DNA of 64,000 nucleotides from contig CABRYP010000003.1 in assembly GCA_902475245.1 (NCBI GenBank), positions 1 through 64,000 on the forward strand, given 5' to 3'. Below the pieces are notes generated by a model. That model saw nothing but the letters and a program-made list of their open reading frames with translations. It was not told the origin of the DNA and made no database searches. Of this stretch, positions 44,143 through 52,697 are shown one piece after another. Numbering within the stretch: the stretch's first letter is position 1; every line of letters begins with the position of its first letter. This stretch comes from an uncultured Collinsella sp. (lineage in GTDB: Bacteria; Actinomycetota; Coriobacteriia; Coriobacteriales; Coriobacteriaceae). A program made the position numbers and the translations under genes.

Positions 44143-46893
44143 ATGTCTGACAAGCGCCGCACCTTTGCCGTTATTGACGGCAACTCGCTCATGCACCGCG
44201 CCTTCCACGCCGTGCCGCCGACCATGAACGCGCCGGACGGTCGCCCCACCAACGCGATCTTTGGCTTTCTGAACATGTTTCTCAAGATGATCGATGCCTT
44301 TAACCCCGACGGTGTGGTCGTGGCGTTTGATAAGGGCAGGCCGCGCGTGCGCATGGAGATGCTGCCGCAGTATAAGGCGCAGCGCCCGCCCATGGACCCC
44401 GATCTGCACGTGCAGTTTCCGATGATTAAAGAGCTGCTCACCGCGCTCAACGTGCCGATTCTGCAGTCCGAGGGCTGGGAAGGCGACGATATCCTGGGAA
44501 CCATGGCGCGCCTGGGTGAGGAGGCAGGCTGCGACATGCTGCTGGTGACCGGCGACCGCGACATGTATCAGCTTGTGACCGATCACGTCAACGTGGTCTC
44601 GACCCGCAAGGGCCTGTCCGACGTAGCGATTATGACGCCCGAGAGCGTGGATGACCTGTATCACGGCATTACGCCGGCGCTCGTGCCCGATTTTTACGGC
44701 CTGAAGGGCGACACGTCGGACAACATTCCCGGCGTACCGGGCATCGGTCCCAAAAAGGCGAGCGCGCTCATCGCACAGTACGGCAGCTTGGACGAGGTCA
44801 TCGCGCATGCCGACGAGGTCAAGGGCAAGATGGGCGAGAACCTGCGTGCGCACATCGACGATGCCCTGCTGAGCCGCAAGGTCGCAACCATTCGCACCGA
44901 TGCGCCTGTCGAGCTCGACTTTGACGAAACGTCCTTCCCGGCGTTTTCTGCCGACGAAGTGTCCGCGGCGCTGGGCACGCTCGGCATTACAGCCATGCAG
45001 AACCGTTTCTTGTCACTAATCGGTGGCGAGGGTGGGGCTACGGCCGCTGCAAGCACGTTTGAGATACCCGCGGTTTCGCGTGCCGCCGCTGGCGATGCTG
45101 GGGCGCTTGCTGCCGTTGCGTCCGAGGTTTCGCGTGCGATCAAGGCAGGCGAGTGGATTGCCGCCGTGGTGGACGATGACAAGGAGGAAGGCGCGCTTTT
45201 TGGCCTGACGCGCACGCTGTGGTTGGCGACGTCCAAGGGCCTGTTCGCGCTCGAGGAGGGCGACGGCGGTACCACTGCCGTGGCCGATGGCTTCAACTTC
45301 GTCCACGGCGTGATCGCTGGCGTGCTCGCGCGTCTGTTTATGGGGGGCCGCGTGGCGTGCCCGGATATGAAAGCACTGCTGCATGAGCTTTCGCCCATCG
45401 ATTCTTCCGAGCCCGAGCTCATGGATCCGTTGGCAGTCGATTCCACGCGCATCTTCGATACCGTGGTTGCCGCCTACCTGTTGGATTCCGATCGCTCCGA
45501 GTTTGACGAGGCGTATCTGGCCGATACCTATCTGCAGATGGCGCTGCCTACGGCGCGCGGTGCAGAGGGCGCCGGCGAGGACGCTCCTGCGCCCGCCGCT
45601 CGCACGGTGGCCTTGACGTTGGCGCTGGTCGCACCGCTGCGCGACCGCATGGCCCGCGAGAACGCCGCCAACGTGTTCGATGGCATCGAGATGCCACTCG
45701 TGCCGGTGCTTGCCAAGATGGAGCGCGCGGGCATGCTCGTGGACCCCGACCGTCTGCATAGTCTGTCCGAGGGGCTTGCTACCCAGATTGCCGAGGTTGA
45801 GCGAAACATTCGAGACCTGGCGGGTGACGAGACCTTTAACATCGGCAGCCCCATGCAGCTCTCGCACGTGCTGTTTGACGTTATGGGGCTTCCGACCAAG
45901 GGCCTCAAGAAGACCAAGCGCGGCTACTATTCGACCAACGCCAAGGTGCTGAGCGACCTTGCCCGTGACCACGAGATCGTGCGTCTGATCTTGGATTGGC
46001 GTGAGAAGTCCAAGATCAAGTCCACTTACCTGGATACGCTGGGCCCGCTGCGTCGTGGCGATGGCCGCGTGCACACCACGTACAACCAGACCATCACGGC
46101 GACGGGCCGCCTGTCCTCGAGCGACCCGAACCTACAGAACATCCCGACGCGCTCTGAGCTGGGTCGTACCGTCAAGACGGCGTTTTCGGCGGGCGAGGGC
46201 AGCGTCTTTTTGGCGGTGGACTACTCGCAGATCGAGTTGCGCCTACTCGCGCATCTTTCGGGTGATGAACATCTGGTACGTGCCTTTAACGAGGGTGAGG
46301 ACTTCCATGCCGAGACGGCCGCGCGCGTGTTTGGCGTTCCCGTGTCCGAGGTAACGCCCGATCTGCGCAGCCGCGCCAAGGCCGTGAACTTTGGCATCGT
46401 GTACGGTCAGCAGGCGTACGGCCTGTCGCAGTCGCTGCACATCTCGATGGCCGAGGCGCGCGACATGATCGACCGCTACTACGAGGCCTACCCAGGTGTG
46501 CGCACGTTCCTCGACAATGTGGTGGCGCGTGCCAAGCAGACGGGCTATGCCGAGACCATGTACGGACGCCGTCGTCATATTCCGGAGCTCAAGGCCAAAA
46601 ACCCGCAGCTCCGCGGCTTTGGCGAGCGCACGGCTATGAACCATCCCATGCAGGGTACCGCGGCGGACATCATCAAGATTGCCATGGCCCGCGTAAGCCG
46701 CCGCCTGGAAGAAGAGGGCTTTGCCGCCCACATGATCCTGCAGGTACACGACGAACTGGACTTTGAGTGCCCCATCGACGAAGTCGAGCGCCTGACCGCC
46801 ATGGTCCGCGACGTCATGGAGCGCGTAGTGGACCTCCGCGTGCCGTTGATCGCCGAAGCCAGCACCGGCATAACCTGGGCCGACGCCAAATAA
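44143..46893 (+). CDS. polA: DNA polymerase I
   Basis: This 916-residue enzyme fills repair gaps and removes RNA primers. The 5' nuclease domain (about 1-295) has VIDGNSLMHRAFHA and LLVTGDRDMYQLV. The middle region (about 320-520) has the exonuclease-like fold but no recognisable Asp-Glu-Asp catalytic motifs, so proofreading is probably lost. The polymerase domain has motif A (VDYSQIELRLLAHLSGDE), motif B (RAKAVNFGIVYGQQAYGLS) and motif C (QVHDELDFE). Confidence 0.96.
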   Translation: MSDKRRTFAVIDGNSLMHRAFHAVPPTMNAPDGRPTNAIFGFLNMFLKMIDAFNPDGVVVAFDKGRPRVRMEMLPQYKAQRPPMDPDLHVQFPMIKELLTALNVPILQSEGWEGDDILGTMARLGEEAGCDMLLVTGDRDMYQLVTDHVNVVSTRKGLSDVAIMTPESVDDLYHGITPALVPDFYGLKGDTSDNIPGVPGIGPKKASALIAQYGSLDEVIAHADEVKGKMGENLRAHIDDALLSRKVATIRTDAPVELDFDETSFPAFSADEVSAALGTLGITAMQNRFLSLIGGEGGATAAASTFEIPAVSRAAAGDAGALAAVASEVSRAIKAGEWIAAVVDDDKEEGALFGLTRTLWLATSKGLFALEEGDGGTTAVADGFNFVHGVIAGVLARLFMGGRVACPDMKALLHELSPIDSSEPELMDPLAVDSTRIFDTVVAAYLLDSDRSEFDEAYLADTYLQMALPTARGAEGAGEDAPAPAARTVALTLALVAPLRDRMARENAANVFDGIEMPLVPVLAKMERAGMLVDPDRLHSLSEGLATQIAEVERNIRDLAGDETFNIGSPMQLSHVLFDVMGLPTKGLKKTKRGYYSTNAKVLSDLARDHEIVRLILDWREKSKIKSTYLDTLGPLRRGDGRVHTTYNQTITATGRLSSSDPNLQNIPTRSELGRTVKTAFSAGEGSVFLAVDYSQIELRLLAHLSGDEHLVRAFNEGEDFHAETAARVFGVPVSEVTPDLRSRAKAVNFGIVYGQQAYGLSQSLHISMAEARDMIDRYYEAYPGVRTFLDNVVARAKQTGYAETMYGRRRHIPELKAKNPQLRGFGERTAMNHPMQGTAADIIKIAMARVSRRLEEEGFAAHMILQVHDELDFECPIDEVERLTAMVRDVMERVVDLRVPLIAEASTGITWADAK

Positions 46894-46928
46894 AGACGCA
46901 CCAACAACCCCAAAGTAACCAAAACCAG

Positions 46929-46962
46929 AAGGGGGCTCCTTGCCAACAAGGAGCCCCCTTCA
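46929..46962 (+). terminator. Terminator after polA
   Basis: AAGGGGGCTCCTTG pairs with CAAGGAGCCCCCTT around a four-base loop and continues into CATCC; the stem is very strong. Confidence 0.75.
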
Positions 46963-46997
46963 TCCAAATATATTCAGCTAAGTATCTAGACACTCAA

Positions 46998-47192
46998 GAC
47001 GCCATCTTGGCGGCAGGTAAGTAAACCTAGGGCCTGGCCGGGCGGCACGGGTTAGCTTTTCGTAGATTCCGCACGCAAAGAAAGCCACTTAATGTGGCTT
47101 TCGTCTTGCGCAGGACCTGACCGAGCGAAAAGTTAACCCGTGCCGCCCGGCCAGGCCCGATGGGACGGCTACCGAGCCGCCAAGATGGCGTC
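46998..47192. repeat. Three-level nested palindrome overlapping the end of the HAD gene
   Basis: The outer 17-base arms GACGCCATCTTGGCGGC (46998 and inverse at 47176) are exact. The middle 31-base arms (from 47030 and 47128) match at 30 positions. An inner hairpin GAAAGCCAC/GTGGCTTTC sits at the centre. The right outer arm is coding sequence for the last residues of the HAD phosphatase. Confidence 0.75.
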
Positions 47193-47996
47193 GATGAGCG
47201 TCAGTACGCCCCCGTCGTTGTTGCTCGGAATGCGCCATTTGGCATGCGCGTTCATGTGCTCCTCGGCATTGTCCACGATAAAGCTGTGTCCGACGCGCTC
47301 CAGCATGGGGATGTCGTTGTACGTATCGCCCACGGCAGCGGCGTCGGCGATATCGATGCCGAGCTGCTCGCACAGGTGCGCGACGCCAGCGCCCTTGTCG
47401 ACGCCCAGGTTCATAAAGTCGATCCACTCGCGGCCCGCATTGGTGACGTAGAGTCGGTCCGAGTATGCCGGGCTGTAGTCCTCGCGAAACGCCGGCTCGG
47501 CGTCGTAGTCGGGGAAGAAGATCGAAATCTTGTTGGATTCGACGTCAAGGCCCTCAAAGGTATCGACGTAGTTGATCGTGTTGTAGTACACGCTGATTTC
47601 GTCGTGGTACTGATGGTCGCGGGCGAGCACATAGAACTCGTCGTAGCAGCACAGCACGGGGACGGCGCGCGAATCCTCCGAGGCGCGGCTCAAGACCTGC
47701 TGATACAGTTCAACGTCGATATTGCTCTTATAGATATAGCTGCCGCGATAGATCACGCACGCTCCGTTGTCGGGACAAAAGGCGAGGCGGTTCTTGATGC
47801 CCTCGAACATCTCCTCGAGCTTGGGGGCGGGACGTCCGCTGGCGGGGCAGAATACGATGCCGGCTTCGGCGAGCTTGTCCAGGCGTTCGTCAAGGCCTTG
47901 TGGCAGCACGCGCTCGTCGGTCAGAAGCGTCTTGTCCATGTCGACGGCGATGAGCTTAATGTTTCCGATATTGGCGTCCGATTCGTAAGTTTGCAT
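47169..47996 (-). CDS. Cof-type HAD phosphatase
   Basis: This 275-residue HAD-IIB hydrolase has motif I VDMDKTLLTDE (nucleophile Asp19 and Asp21), motif II near PASGRP and the C-terminal DAAAVGDTYNDIPML motif with the metal-binding Asp residues. The C2-type cap lies between about 85 and 195. Typical substrates are sugar phosphates or flavin precursors. Its last codons lie inside an inverted repeat. Confidence 0.88.
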   Translation of the reverse strand: MQTYESDANIGNIKLIAVDMDKTLLTDERVLPQGLDERLDKLAEAGIVFCPASGRPAPKLEEMFEGIKNRLAFCPDNGACVIYRGSYIYKSNIDVELYQQVLSRASEDSRAVPVLCCYDEFYVLARDHQYHDEISVYYNTINYVDTFEGLDVESNKISIFFPDYDAEPAFREDYSPAYSDRLYVTNAGREWIDFMNLGVDKGAGVAHLCEQLGIDIADAAAVGDTYNDIPMLERVGHSFIVDNAEEHMNAHAKWRIPSNNDGGVLTLIDAILAAR

Positions 47997-48139
47997 AAAA
48001 GCGTGCCTTTCGTTTCGAAATTGTTTCAGACGTTATAACCATCAACTCGTAGTCAGGCGTATTTTCGCAGGATTGGCGCACGTCTGCATCATCATTCACA
48101 AAGTAATGAAAAAACTTTTCAGAAATTTGAAGTTGTCGC

Positions 48140-48167
48140 TTGTGCCGCGGGCACTTTAGCGTAATAT
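48140..48167 (+). promoter_or_regulatory. Candidate promoter of the argG leader
   Basis: TTGTGC and TAATAT are separated by 16 bases. TCATT...AATGA at 48091-48109 is a weak dyad upstream that might be an ArgR-type site. The predicted start near 48174 gives a leader of about 375 bases. Confidence 0.45.
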
Positions 48168-48270
48168 AGCGACCATCGAAAACGGAGCCGGAAAAACAAC
48201 CGCTTACCGAGGAAATGGTACCGTTTACGATATTAGAATTGCGCCCGGCGATAGGTGAAAGGAGAGGCAG

Positions 48271-48345
48271 ATGCAGTTCGTAAAGATCATCACTACTGCA
48301 GACAATGCCATCCGACGCCAGCGCGCAATTTCCCGACGACGATAA
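48271..48345 (+). CDS. Arginine-rich leader peptide of argG (proposed)
   Basis: This 24-codon frame has an ideal ribosome site (GAAAGGAGAGGCAG before ATG). Six of its last ten residues are Arg: the end reads I-R-R-Q-R-A-I-S-R-R-R and the final three Arg codons are consecutive CGA. It stands 205 bases before argG in an otherwise gene-free leader. Such Arg-codon stacking is expected of a leader peptide that senses charged tRNA-Arg. I know of no named family for it. Confidence 0.7.
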   Translation: MQFVKIITTADNAIRRQRAISRRR

Positions 48346-48455
48346 CAATCGTCTCTGTCCGCATGGGGCGAATTGCCTCAACAGAGTCATTTTGAGGTCG
48401 TTGGGTTTTAGCACGACATTGCTGCATGTTTCTAGGGCATGTATGTGCTGATTTT
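48332..48455 (+). promoter_or_regulatory. Proposed transcription attenuator of argG
   Basis: Segment 1 CCCGACGAC (48332-48340, in the Arg codons) can pair with segment 2 GTCGTTGGG (48397-48405, nine pairs with one wobble). Segment 2 can instead pair through GTCGT with ACGAC (48413-48417) in segment 3. Segment 3 (AGCAC-g-ACAT, 48410-48419) also pairs with segment 4 (ATGT-at-GTGCT, 48439-48449), followed by GATTTTT, a terminator-like hairpin. Confidence 0.6.
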
Positions 48456-48550
48456 TGCTATTTAACCTGATATTGCACGGTATATGACCTTGAAATGACT
48501 TGCAACTGACCGATGTTCTAACTAGCTACCAAGGGCGAAAGGAAACAGCC

Positions 48551-49777
48551 ATGAGCAAGGAAAAAGTCGTTCTCGCATATTCCGGTGGTCTTGATACATC
48601 CGTATGTGTCAAGTGGCTCCAGGACGAGAAGAATCTCGATGTCGTTTGCGTCTGCGGCAACGTGGGCCAGGAGGAGACCGGCCTGGATGCCAAGAAGCAG
48701 AAGGCGCTCGACCTGGGCGTTCTCGATTGCCAGGTGCTCGACCTGCGCGACGAGTTCTCCGATGAGTTCCTGACTAAGGCCATCGCCGCAAATTCCATGT
48801 ACGAGAACAAGTACCCGCTGCTCTCCGCCCTGTCTCGCCCGCTGCTCGCCAAGAAGCTTGTCGAGGTCGCTCACGGGTTTGGCGCGACCTACGTCGCCCA
48901 CGGCTGCACCGGCAAGGGTAACGACCAGGTTCGTTTTGAGGCTGCGGTCAAGGCCCTCGACCCCGAGCTTAAGGTTATCGCCCCCGTTCGCGAGTGGGAT
49001 CTGAAGTGCCGTCCCGACGAGGTCGCCTATGCCCACGCCCACAACGTGCCGGTTCCCGAGGGTGCCAACGACAACCCCTATTCCATCGACGACAACCTGT
49101 GGGGTCGTGCCATTGAGTGTGGCCACCTGGAGGACCCCTGGAATGAGCCGCTCGACGACGCCTGGGTTATGACCAAGAATCCCGAGGACACGCCCGACAC
49201 CCCGACGTATACCGAGATTGAGTTTGAGGTCGGCAAGCCCGTCGCCGTCGACGGCAAGAAGATGAAGCTCTCCGAGATCGTCATCGCCCTCAATAGGATT
49301 GCGGGCGACAACGGCTTTGGCCGTCTCGACCTGGTCGAGGATCGTCTGGTGGGCCTCAAGAGCCGCGAGTGCTATGAGGTTCCCGGCGCCCTGACGCTCA
49401 TTACCGCCCATAAGGCACTCGAGGACATTTGCGTTGAGGGCGACCTGCTCAAGACTAAGATTAAGCTCGAGCAGGATTGGGCCACCGCCGTGTACAACGG
49501 CCAGTGGTACAGCCCACTCAAAAACGCGCTCGACGCCTTTATGGCCGACACCCAGAAGTTCGTGACCGGCACCGTCCGTCTGAAGTTCTTTAAGGGCAAC
49601 TGCCATGTCGTCGGCCGCAAGAGCCCCTTCAGCCTCTATGACTACGGTCTGGCCACCTACGACCGCGACACCACGTTTGACGAGAAGGCCAGCGCCGGCT
49701 TTATCGAGATCGATACGCTGTCGCTCAAGACGTGGGCTAAGGTCCAGGGTCCCAGCTCCGCTGCCGTCCAGGCTTAA
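48551..49777 (+). CDS. argG: Argininosuccinate synthase
   Basis: This 408-residue enzyme condenses citrulline and aspartate with ATP, the penultimate arginine step. The ATP pyrophosphatase loop is VVLAYSGGLDTSV. AHGCTGKGNDQVRFE and the citrulline-binding region EVGKPVAVDGKKM are typical. Length is normal. GAAAGGA precedes the chosen ATG. A leader with an Arg-rich peptide and alternative hairpins precedes it. Confidence 0.96.
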   Translation: MSKEKVVLAYSGGLDTSVCVKWLQDEKNLDVVCVCGNVGQEETGLDAKKQKALDLGVLDCQVLDLRDEFSDEFLTKAIAANSMYENKYPLLSALSRPLLAKKLVEVAHGFGATYVAHGCTGKGNDQVRFEAAVKALDPELKVIAPVREWDLKCRPDEVAYAHAHNVPVPEGANDNPYSIDDNLWGRAIECGHLEDPWNEPLDDAWVMTKNPEDTPDTPTYTEIEFEVGKPVAVDGKKMKLSEIVIALNRIAGDNGFGRLDLVEDRLVGLKSRECYEVPGALTLITAHKALEDICVEGDLLKTKIKLEQDWATAVYNGQWYSPLKNALDAFMADTQKFVTGTVRLKFFKGNCHVVGRKSPFSLYDYGLATYDRDTTFDEKASAGFIEIDTLSLKTWAKVQGPSSAAVQA

Positions 49778-49791
49778 GCCTTCCTTCCCTT

Positions 49792-49855
49792 GGTATCCGC
49801 GCGGCCCATCCGCGTGATACATAACGGGCGCACGGGGTCCCTACCTTTCGTTATG
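49792..49855 (+). other. Hairpins just after argG
   Basis: GTATC-c-GCGCGG pairs with CCGCGT-GATAC, and ATAACG (49821) with CGTTAT (49850). Neither has a T tract. Confidence 0.35.
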
Positions 49856-49930
49856 CTTGCTGACACTTCTTAACATCGGTGGCCCCTACGTTCCGCCCGC
49901 ATATATGATGCCGCGTCTGCGGCTGAGTCC

Positions 49931-49963
49931 GAGCCCCGCCGGGGTTGTCCGGCGGGGCTCCTT
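49931..49963 (+). terminator. Strong hairpin between argG and the small ORF
   Basis: GAGCCCCGCCGG pairs perfectly with CCGGCGGGGCTC around six bases, followed by CTTCT. It could end the argG transcript, separating it from argH. Confidence 0.65.
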
Positions 49964-50010
49964 CTATCAATTTGGCGGCTCTGCGCCTATATATATGAGG
50001 AGTATCCATT

Positions 50011-50181
50011 ATGCTCAATGCTATCGCGCATGCTTTACTTGCCCTCGTGCCCGAGTTCGATGCTGCAAAGGTCGAGGACGTTCCTATGAGCCTGAAGGCC
50101 TGGATCGATGGTTCGCAGGGCAACATCCGGAGGGAGACGTTGGGCGCCAAGTGCATGGTGCGTCACTTCTTTGCAAATTAG
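50011..50181 (+). CDS. Small unrecognised protein between argG and argH
   Basis: This 56-residue frame begins with a hydrophobic helix-like segment (MLNAIAHALLALVPEF) and continues with AAKVEDVPMSLKAWIDGSQG; it ends HFFAN. A GAGGAG lies eight bases before the ATG. Codon use matches neighbouring genes. I do not recognise a family. It lies between a strong hairpin and argH, so it may be co-transcribed with argH. Confidence 0.6.
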   Translation: MLNAIAHALLALVPEFDAAKVEDVPMSLKAWIDGSQGNIRRETLGAKCMVRHFFAN

Positions 50182-50299
50182 CTACATGGCCCAGCGCACG
50201 GCAGGGAGTGTGTAAAACTAGCGGTTGAAAAATCGCTTTAGCGACAGGGCGCATTGCTTTGGGCGCTTGTTTTGGTATTTGATGAAAGGGGACGGTTCC

Positions 50300-51730
50300 A
50301 TGGCTCTTTGGGGCGGTCGTTTTGAGGCGGGCGTGGCCGAGGTCACGCAGGAGTTTGGTGCGTCGCTGCCGGTCGACAAACATCTCTATAAGCAGGATAT
50401 CGCCGGATCTAAGGCACATGCCAAGATGCTGGCGGCCCAGGGCATTATCAGCGCCGAGGACGAGCAGGCGATTGCCGAGGGTCTGACCGCAATCGAACAG
50501 GATATCGATGCCGGCAACTTCACCTTCGATATCAACGACGAGGACATTCATATGTCCATCGAGAGCGAGCTGACGCGTCGCATCGGCGAGGCTGGTAAGC
50601 GCCTGCATACCGGGCGTTCGCGCAACGACCAAGTTGCGACCGATACGCGCCTGGGCGTCAAGGCGCTGGCCAAGGAGCTCATGGAGGCCAATCTTGAACT
50701 GCGTCATGTGCTGGTGGATGCGGCTAAAAAGTACGACAAGGTGATTCTGCCGGGTTACACGCACATGCAGCATGCTCAGCCCGTGCTGCTGTCGCACCAT
50801 CTGCTGGCGTATTCCTGGATGTTCGCGCGAGACTTTACGCGCCTGAAGGCCGCCTTTGATGCCGCTGACAACTGCCCGCTGGGCGCTGCCGCGCTTGCCG
50901 GTACGAGCTATCCGCTCGATCGTCAGATGACGGCTGCCGAACTTGGCTTTGCGGGTGTGATTCCCAACTCGCTCGATGCCGTTTCCGACCGTGATTTCCT
51001 GCTCGATCTGCATTATGCCGGCTCCGTCATGGCCATGCATCTGTCACGTCTTTCCGAGGAGATCGTGCTGTGGTCGAGTTCCGAATTTGGCTTTATCACG
51101 CTTTCCGACTCCTACTCCACCGGTTCGTCCATCATGCCGCAGAAGAAGAACCCCGATTTTGCCGAGCTCATCCGCGGCAAGAGCGGCCGAGTCTATGGCA
51201 ACCTGGTGCAGCTGCTCGTGACCATGAAGGGCCTGCCGCTCGCGTATAACAAGGACTTGCAGGAAGACAAGGAGGGCGCCCTCAATACTGCTCATACGCT
51301 CATGCAGTGCCTGTCCGTTATGGCCGGTATGATTTCGACCTGGACCGTCAACGAGGATGCCATGGCGCGCGAGTGTGGTGTGGGGCACCTTGCCGCCACC
51401 GATGTTGCCGATTACCTGGCCAAGCGTGGTCTGCCGTTCCGCGAGGCACATGCCGTGGTAGGCCATTTGGTCCTGATGTGTGAGAAGCGCGGCTGCAATC
51501 TTGAGGACCTGCCGTTTGAGGTGTTCCAGGAGGCGAGCTCGCTCTTTGAGCACGACATTACCGAGGCACTCGATATCCCGTCGATTGTCGCCGCGCGCAC
51601 GACCGAGGGCGGCACCGCCCCTGCCGCCGTTGCCGTGCAGCTGCAGCGTGCCGAGGCGCAGCTCGTGGCCGACGAGGGCGTGTTTGGATCGCTGACTAAG
51701 GTCGTCGAGATGGGCCACGGGGCAAAATAA
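50300..51730 (+). CDS. argH: Argininosuccinate lyase
   Basis: This 476-residue fumarase-superfamily enzyme splits argininosuccinate into arginine and fumarate. It begins ALWGGRFEAGV, has GRSRNDQVATDTRL and HMQHAQPVLLSHHLLAY, and carries the superfamily signature GSSIMPQKKNPD near residue 277. The ATG after AAAGGGGACGG was chosen; an upstream in-frame start lacks support. Separated from argG by about 520 bases. Confidence 0.96.
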   Translation: MALWGGRFEAGVAEVTQEFGASLPVDKHLYKQDIAGSKAHAKMLAAQGIISAEDEQAIAEGLTAIEQDIDAGNFTFDINDEDIHMSIESELTRRIGEAGKRLHTGRSRNDQVATDTRLGVKALAKELMEANLELRHVLVDAAKKYDKVILPGYTHMQHAQPVLLSHHLLAYSWMFARDFTRLKAAFDAADNCPLGAAALAGTSYPLDRQMTAAELGFAGVIPNSLDAVSDRDFLLDLHYAGSVMAMHLSRLSEEIVLWSSSEFGFITLSDSYSTGSSIMPQKKNPDFAELIRGKSGRVYGNLVQLLVTMKGLPLAYNKDLQEDKEGALNTAHTLMQCLSVMAGMISTWTVNEDAMARECGVGHLAATDVADYLAKRGLPFREAHAVVGHLVLMCEKRGCNLEDLPFEVFQEASSLFEHDITEALDIPSIVAARTTEGGTAPAAVAVQLQRAEAQLVADEGVFGSLTKVVEMGHGAK

Positions 51731-51783
51731 GGGTTTGGCTGAAGCGGCTTTGGCCATTTATTGATAAATCGTTTTTGCTTTTA

Positions 51784-51818
51784 CGGGCGTCTGCTGTTGC
51801 GGGCGCCCGTATTTTGTT
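51784..51818 (+). terminator. Terminator after argH
   Basis: ACGGGCG(T)C pairs with G(G)CGCCCGT and is followed by ATTTTGTTG. Confidence 0.75.
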
Positions 51819-52115
51819 GCTATGGGGGAGGGACTTGTCGAGAACATCTGTAGGACCTTTGGGCAGGTTGTGAAGGGGGTGCGTTCACGGGCGGCAACCG
51901 ACCGTCTGCTCGGTTCGATGCGGTTGATGCGCGGTCGGATGGTACTCTAATCGGGCTTCAAAACAGAAGTGACACAAATGGAACGCTTTAATAAATTGTA
52001 ACGTTTCAAAACACAGCTTTCTGTTTAACTGCAGCTAAAACTCTGTTACGATGCAGTCCAGGCGGGTGCCGGAATGGGACTTGGGCACGCGCGAACCTAC
52101 TTGAAAGGCTACCTT
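51819..52115 (+). promoter_or_regulatory. Leader and promoter of ndk
   Basis: TTTAAC (52024) and TACGAT (52047) are 17 bases apart, a plausible promoter. Upstream there is only a long-range CCGACCG/CGGTCGG stem near 51910 and an AT-rich patch around 51960-52020. No gene is visible. Confidence 0.5.
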
Positions 52116-52520
52116 ATGGCTATCGAGAAGACCTTCATCATGATTAAGCCCGACGCCGTGCGTGACCGCAAGATCGGCCAGATCGTCGCTCGCATTGAGC
52201 GTAGCGGCCTTGTCATCGAGCGCATGGAGATGACCACGCTCGAGCGCGCTACCGTCGAGGAGCACTACGCCCATCTGGCCGACAAGCCCTTCTTTGGCGG
52301 TCTCTGTGACTTTATGACGAGCGGTCCGGTCGTCAAGATGGTCGTTTCCGGTCTCTCCGCTGTCTCCAAGATGCGCACCCTTATGGGTGCTACCAACCCG
52401 CTTGATGCTGCTCCCGGCACCATTCGCGGCGACTTCGCTGTCGATGTCAACGCCAACGTGATTCACGGCTCCGACTGCCTGGAGAACGCCGAGATCGAGA
52501 TCAAGCGCTTCTTTGGCTAA
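52116..52520 (+). CDS. ndk: Nucleoside diphosphate kinase
   Basis: This 134-residue enzyme transfers the gamma phosphate of ATP to nucleoside diphosphates. KTFIMIKPDAVRDRKIG is the N-terminal signature, and the active-site loop is VIHGSDCLENAEIEI with the phosphorylated His near residue 115. TTGAAAGGC precedes the ATG. Monocistronic, with its own promoter and terminator. Confidence 0.95.
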   Translation: MAIEKTFIMIKPDAVRDRKIGQIVARIERSGLVIERMEMTTLERATVEEHYAHLADKPFFGGLCDFMTSGPVVKMVVSGLSAVSKMRTLMGATNPLDAAPGTIRGDFAVDVNANVIHGSDCLENAEIEIKRFFG

Positions 52521-52559
52521 ACCAGCTTTGACTCCCTAAAGCTGTTAGCGTGTGGCTTT

Positions 52560-52597
52560 GGCGCCGCGGAATTCCATCCGCGGCGCCCTTGTTATTC
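52560..52597 (+). terminator. Terminator after ndk
   Basis: GGCGCCGCGGA pairs with TCCGCGGCGCC around six bases, followed by CTTGTTATT. Confidence 0.8.
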
Positions 52598-52635
52598 CAG
52601 TAGATTTTTGGTAACCGCTTAGAAATCTACTAAAG

Positions 52636-52670
52636 AGCCCCCGTCCGGATGTTTCTTCCGGGCGGGGGCT
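52636..52670. terminator. Hairpin between ndk and rpiB
   Basis: AGCCCCCG(T)CCGG pairs with CCGG(G)CGGGGGCT. On the minus strand it is followed by CTTTAG, so it may serve rpiB. Confidence 0.6.
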
Positions 52671-52697
52671 GGCGTTAGCGTATGGCTTTGTAGGTCT

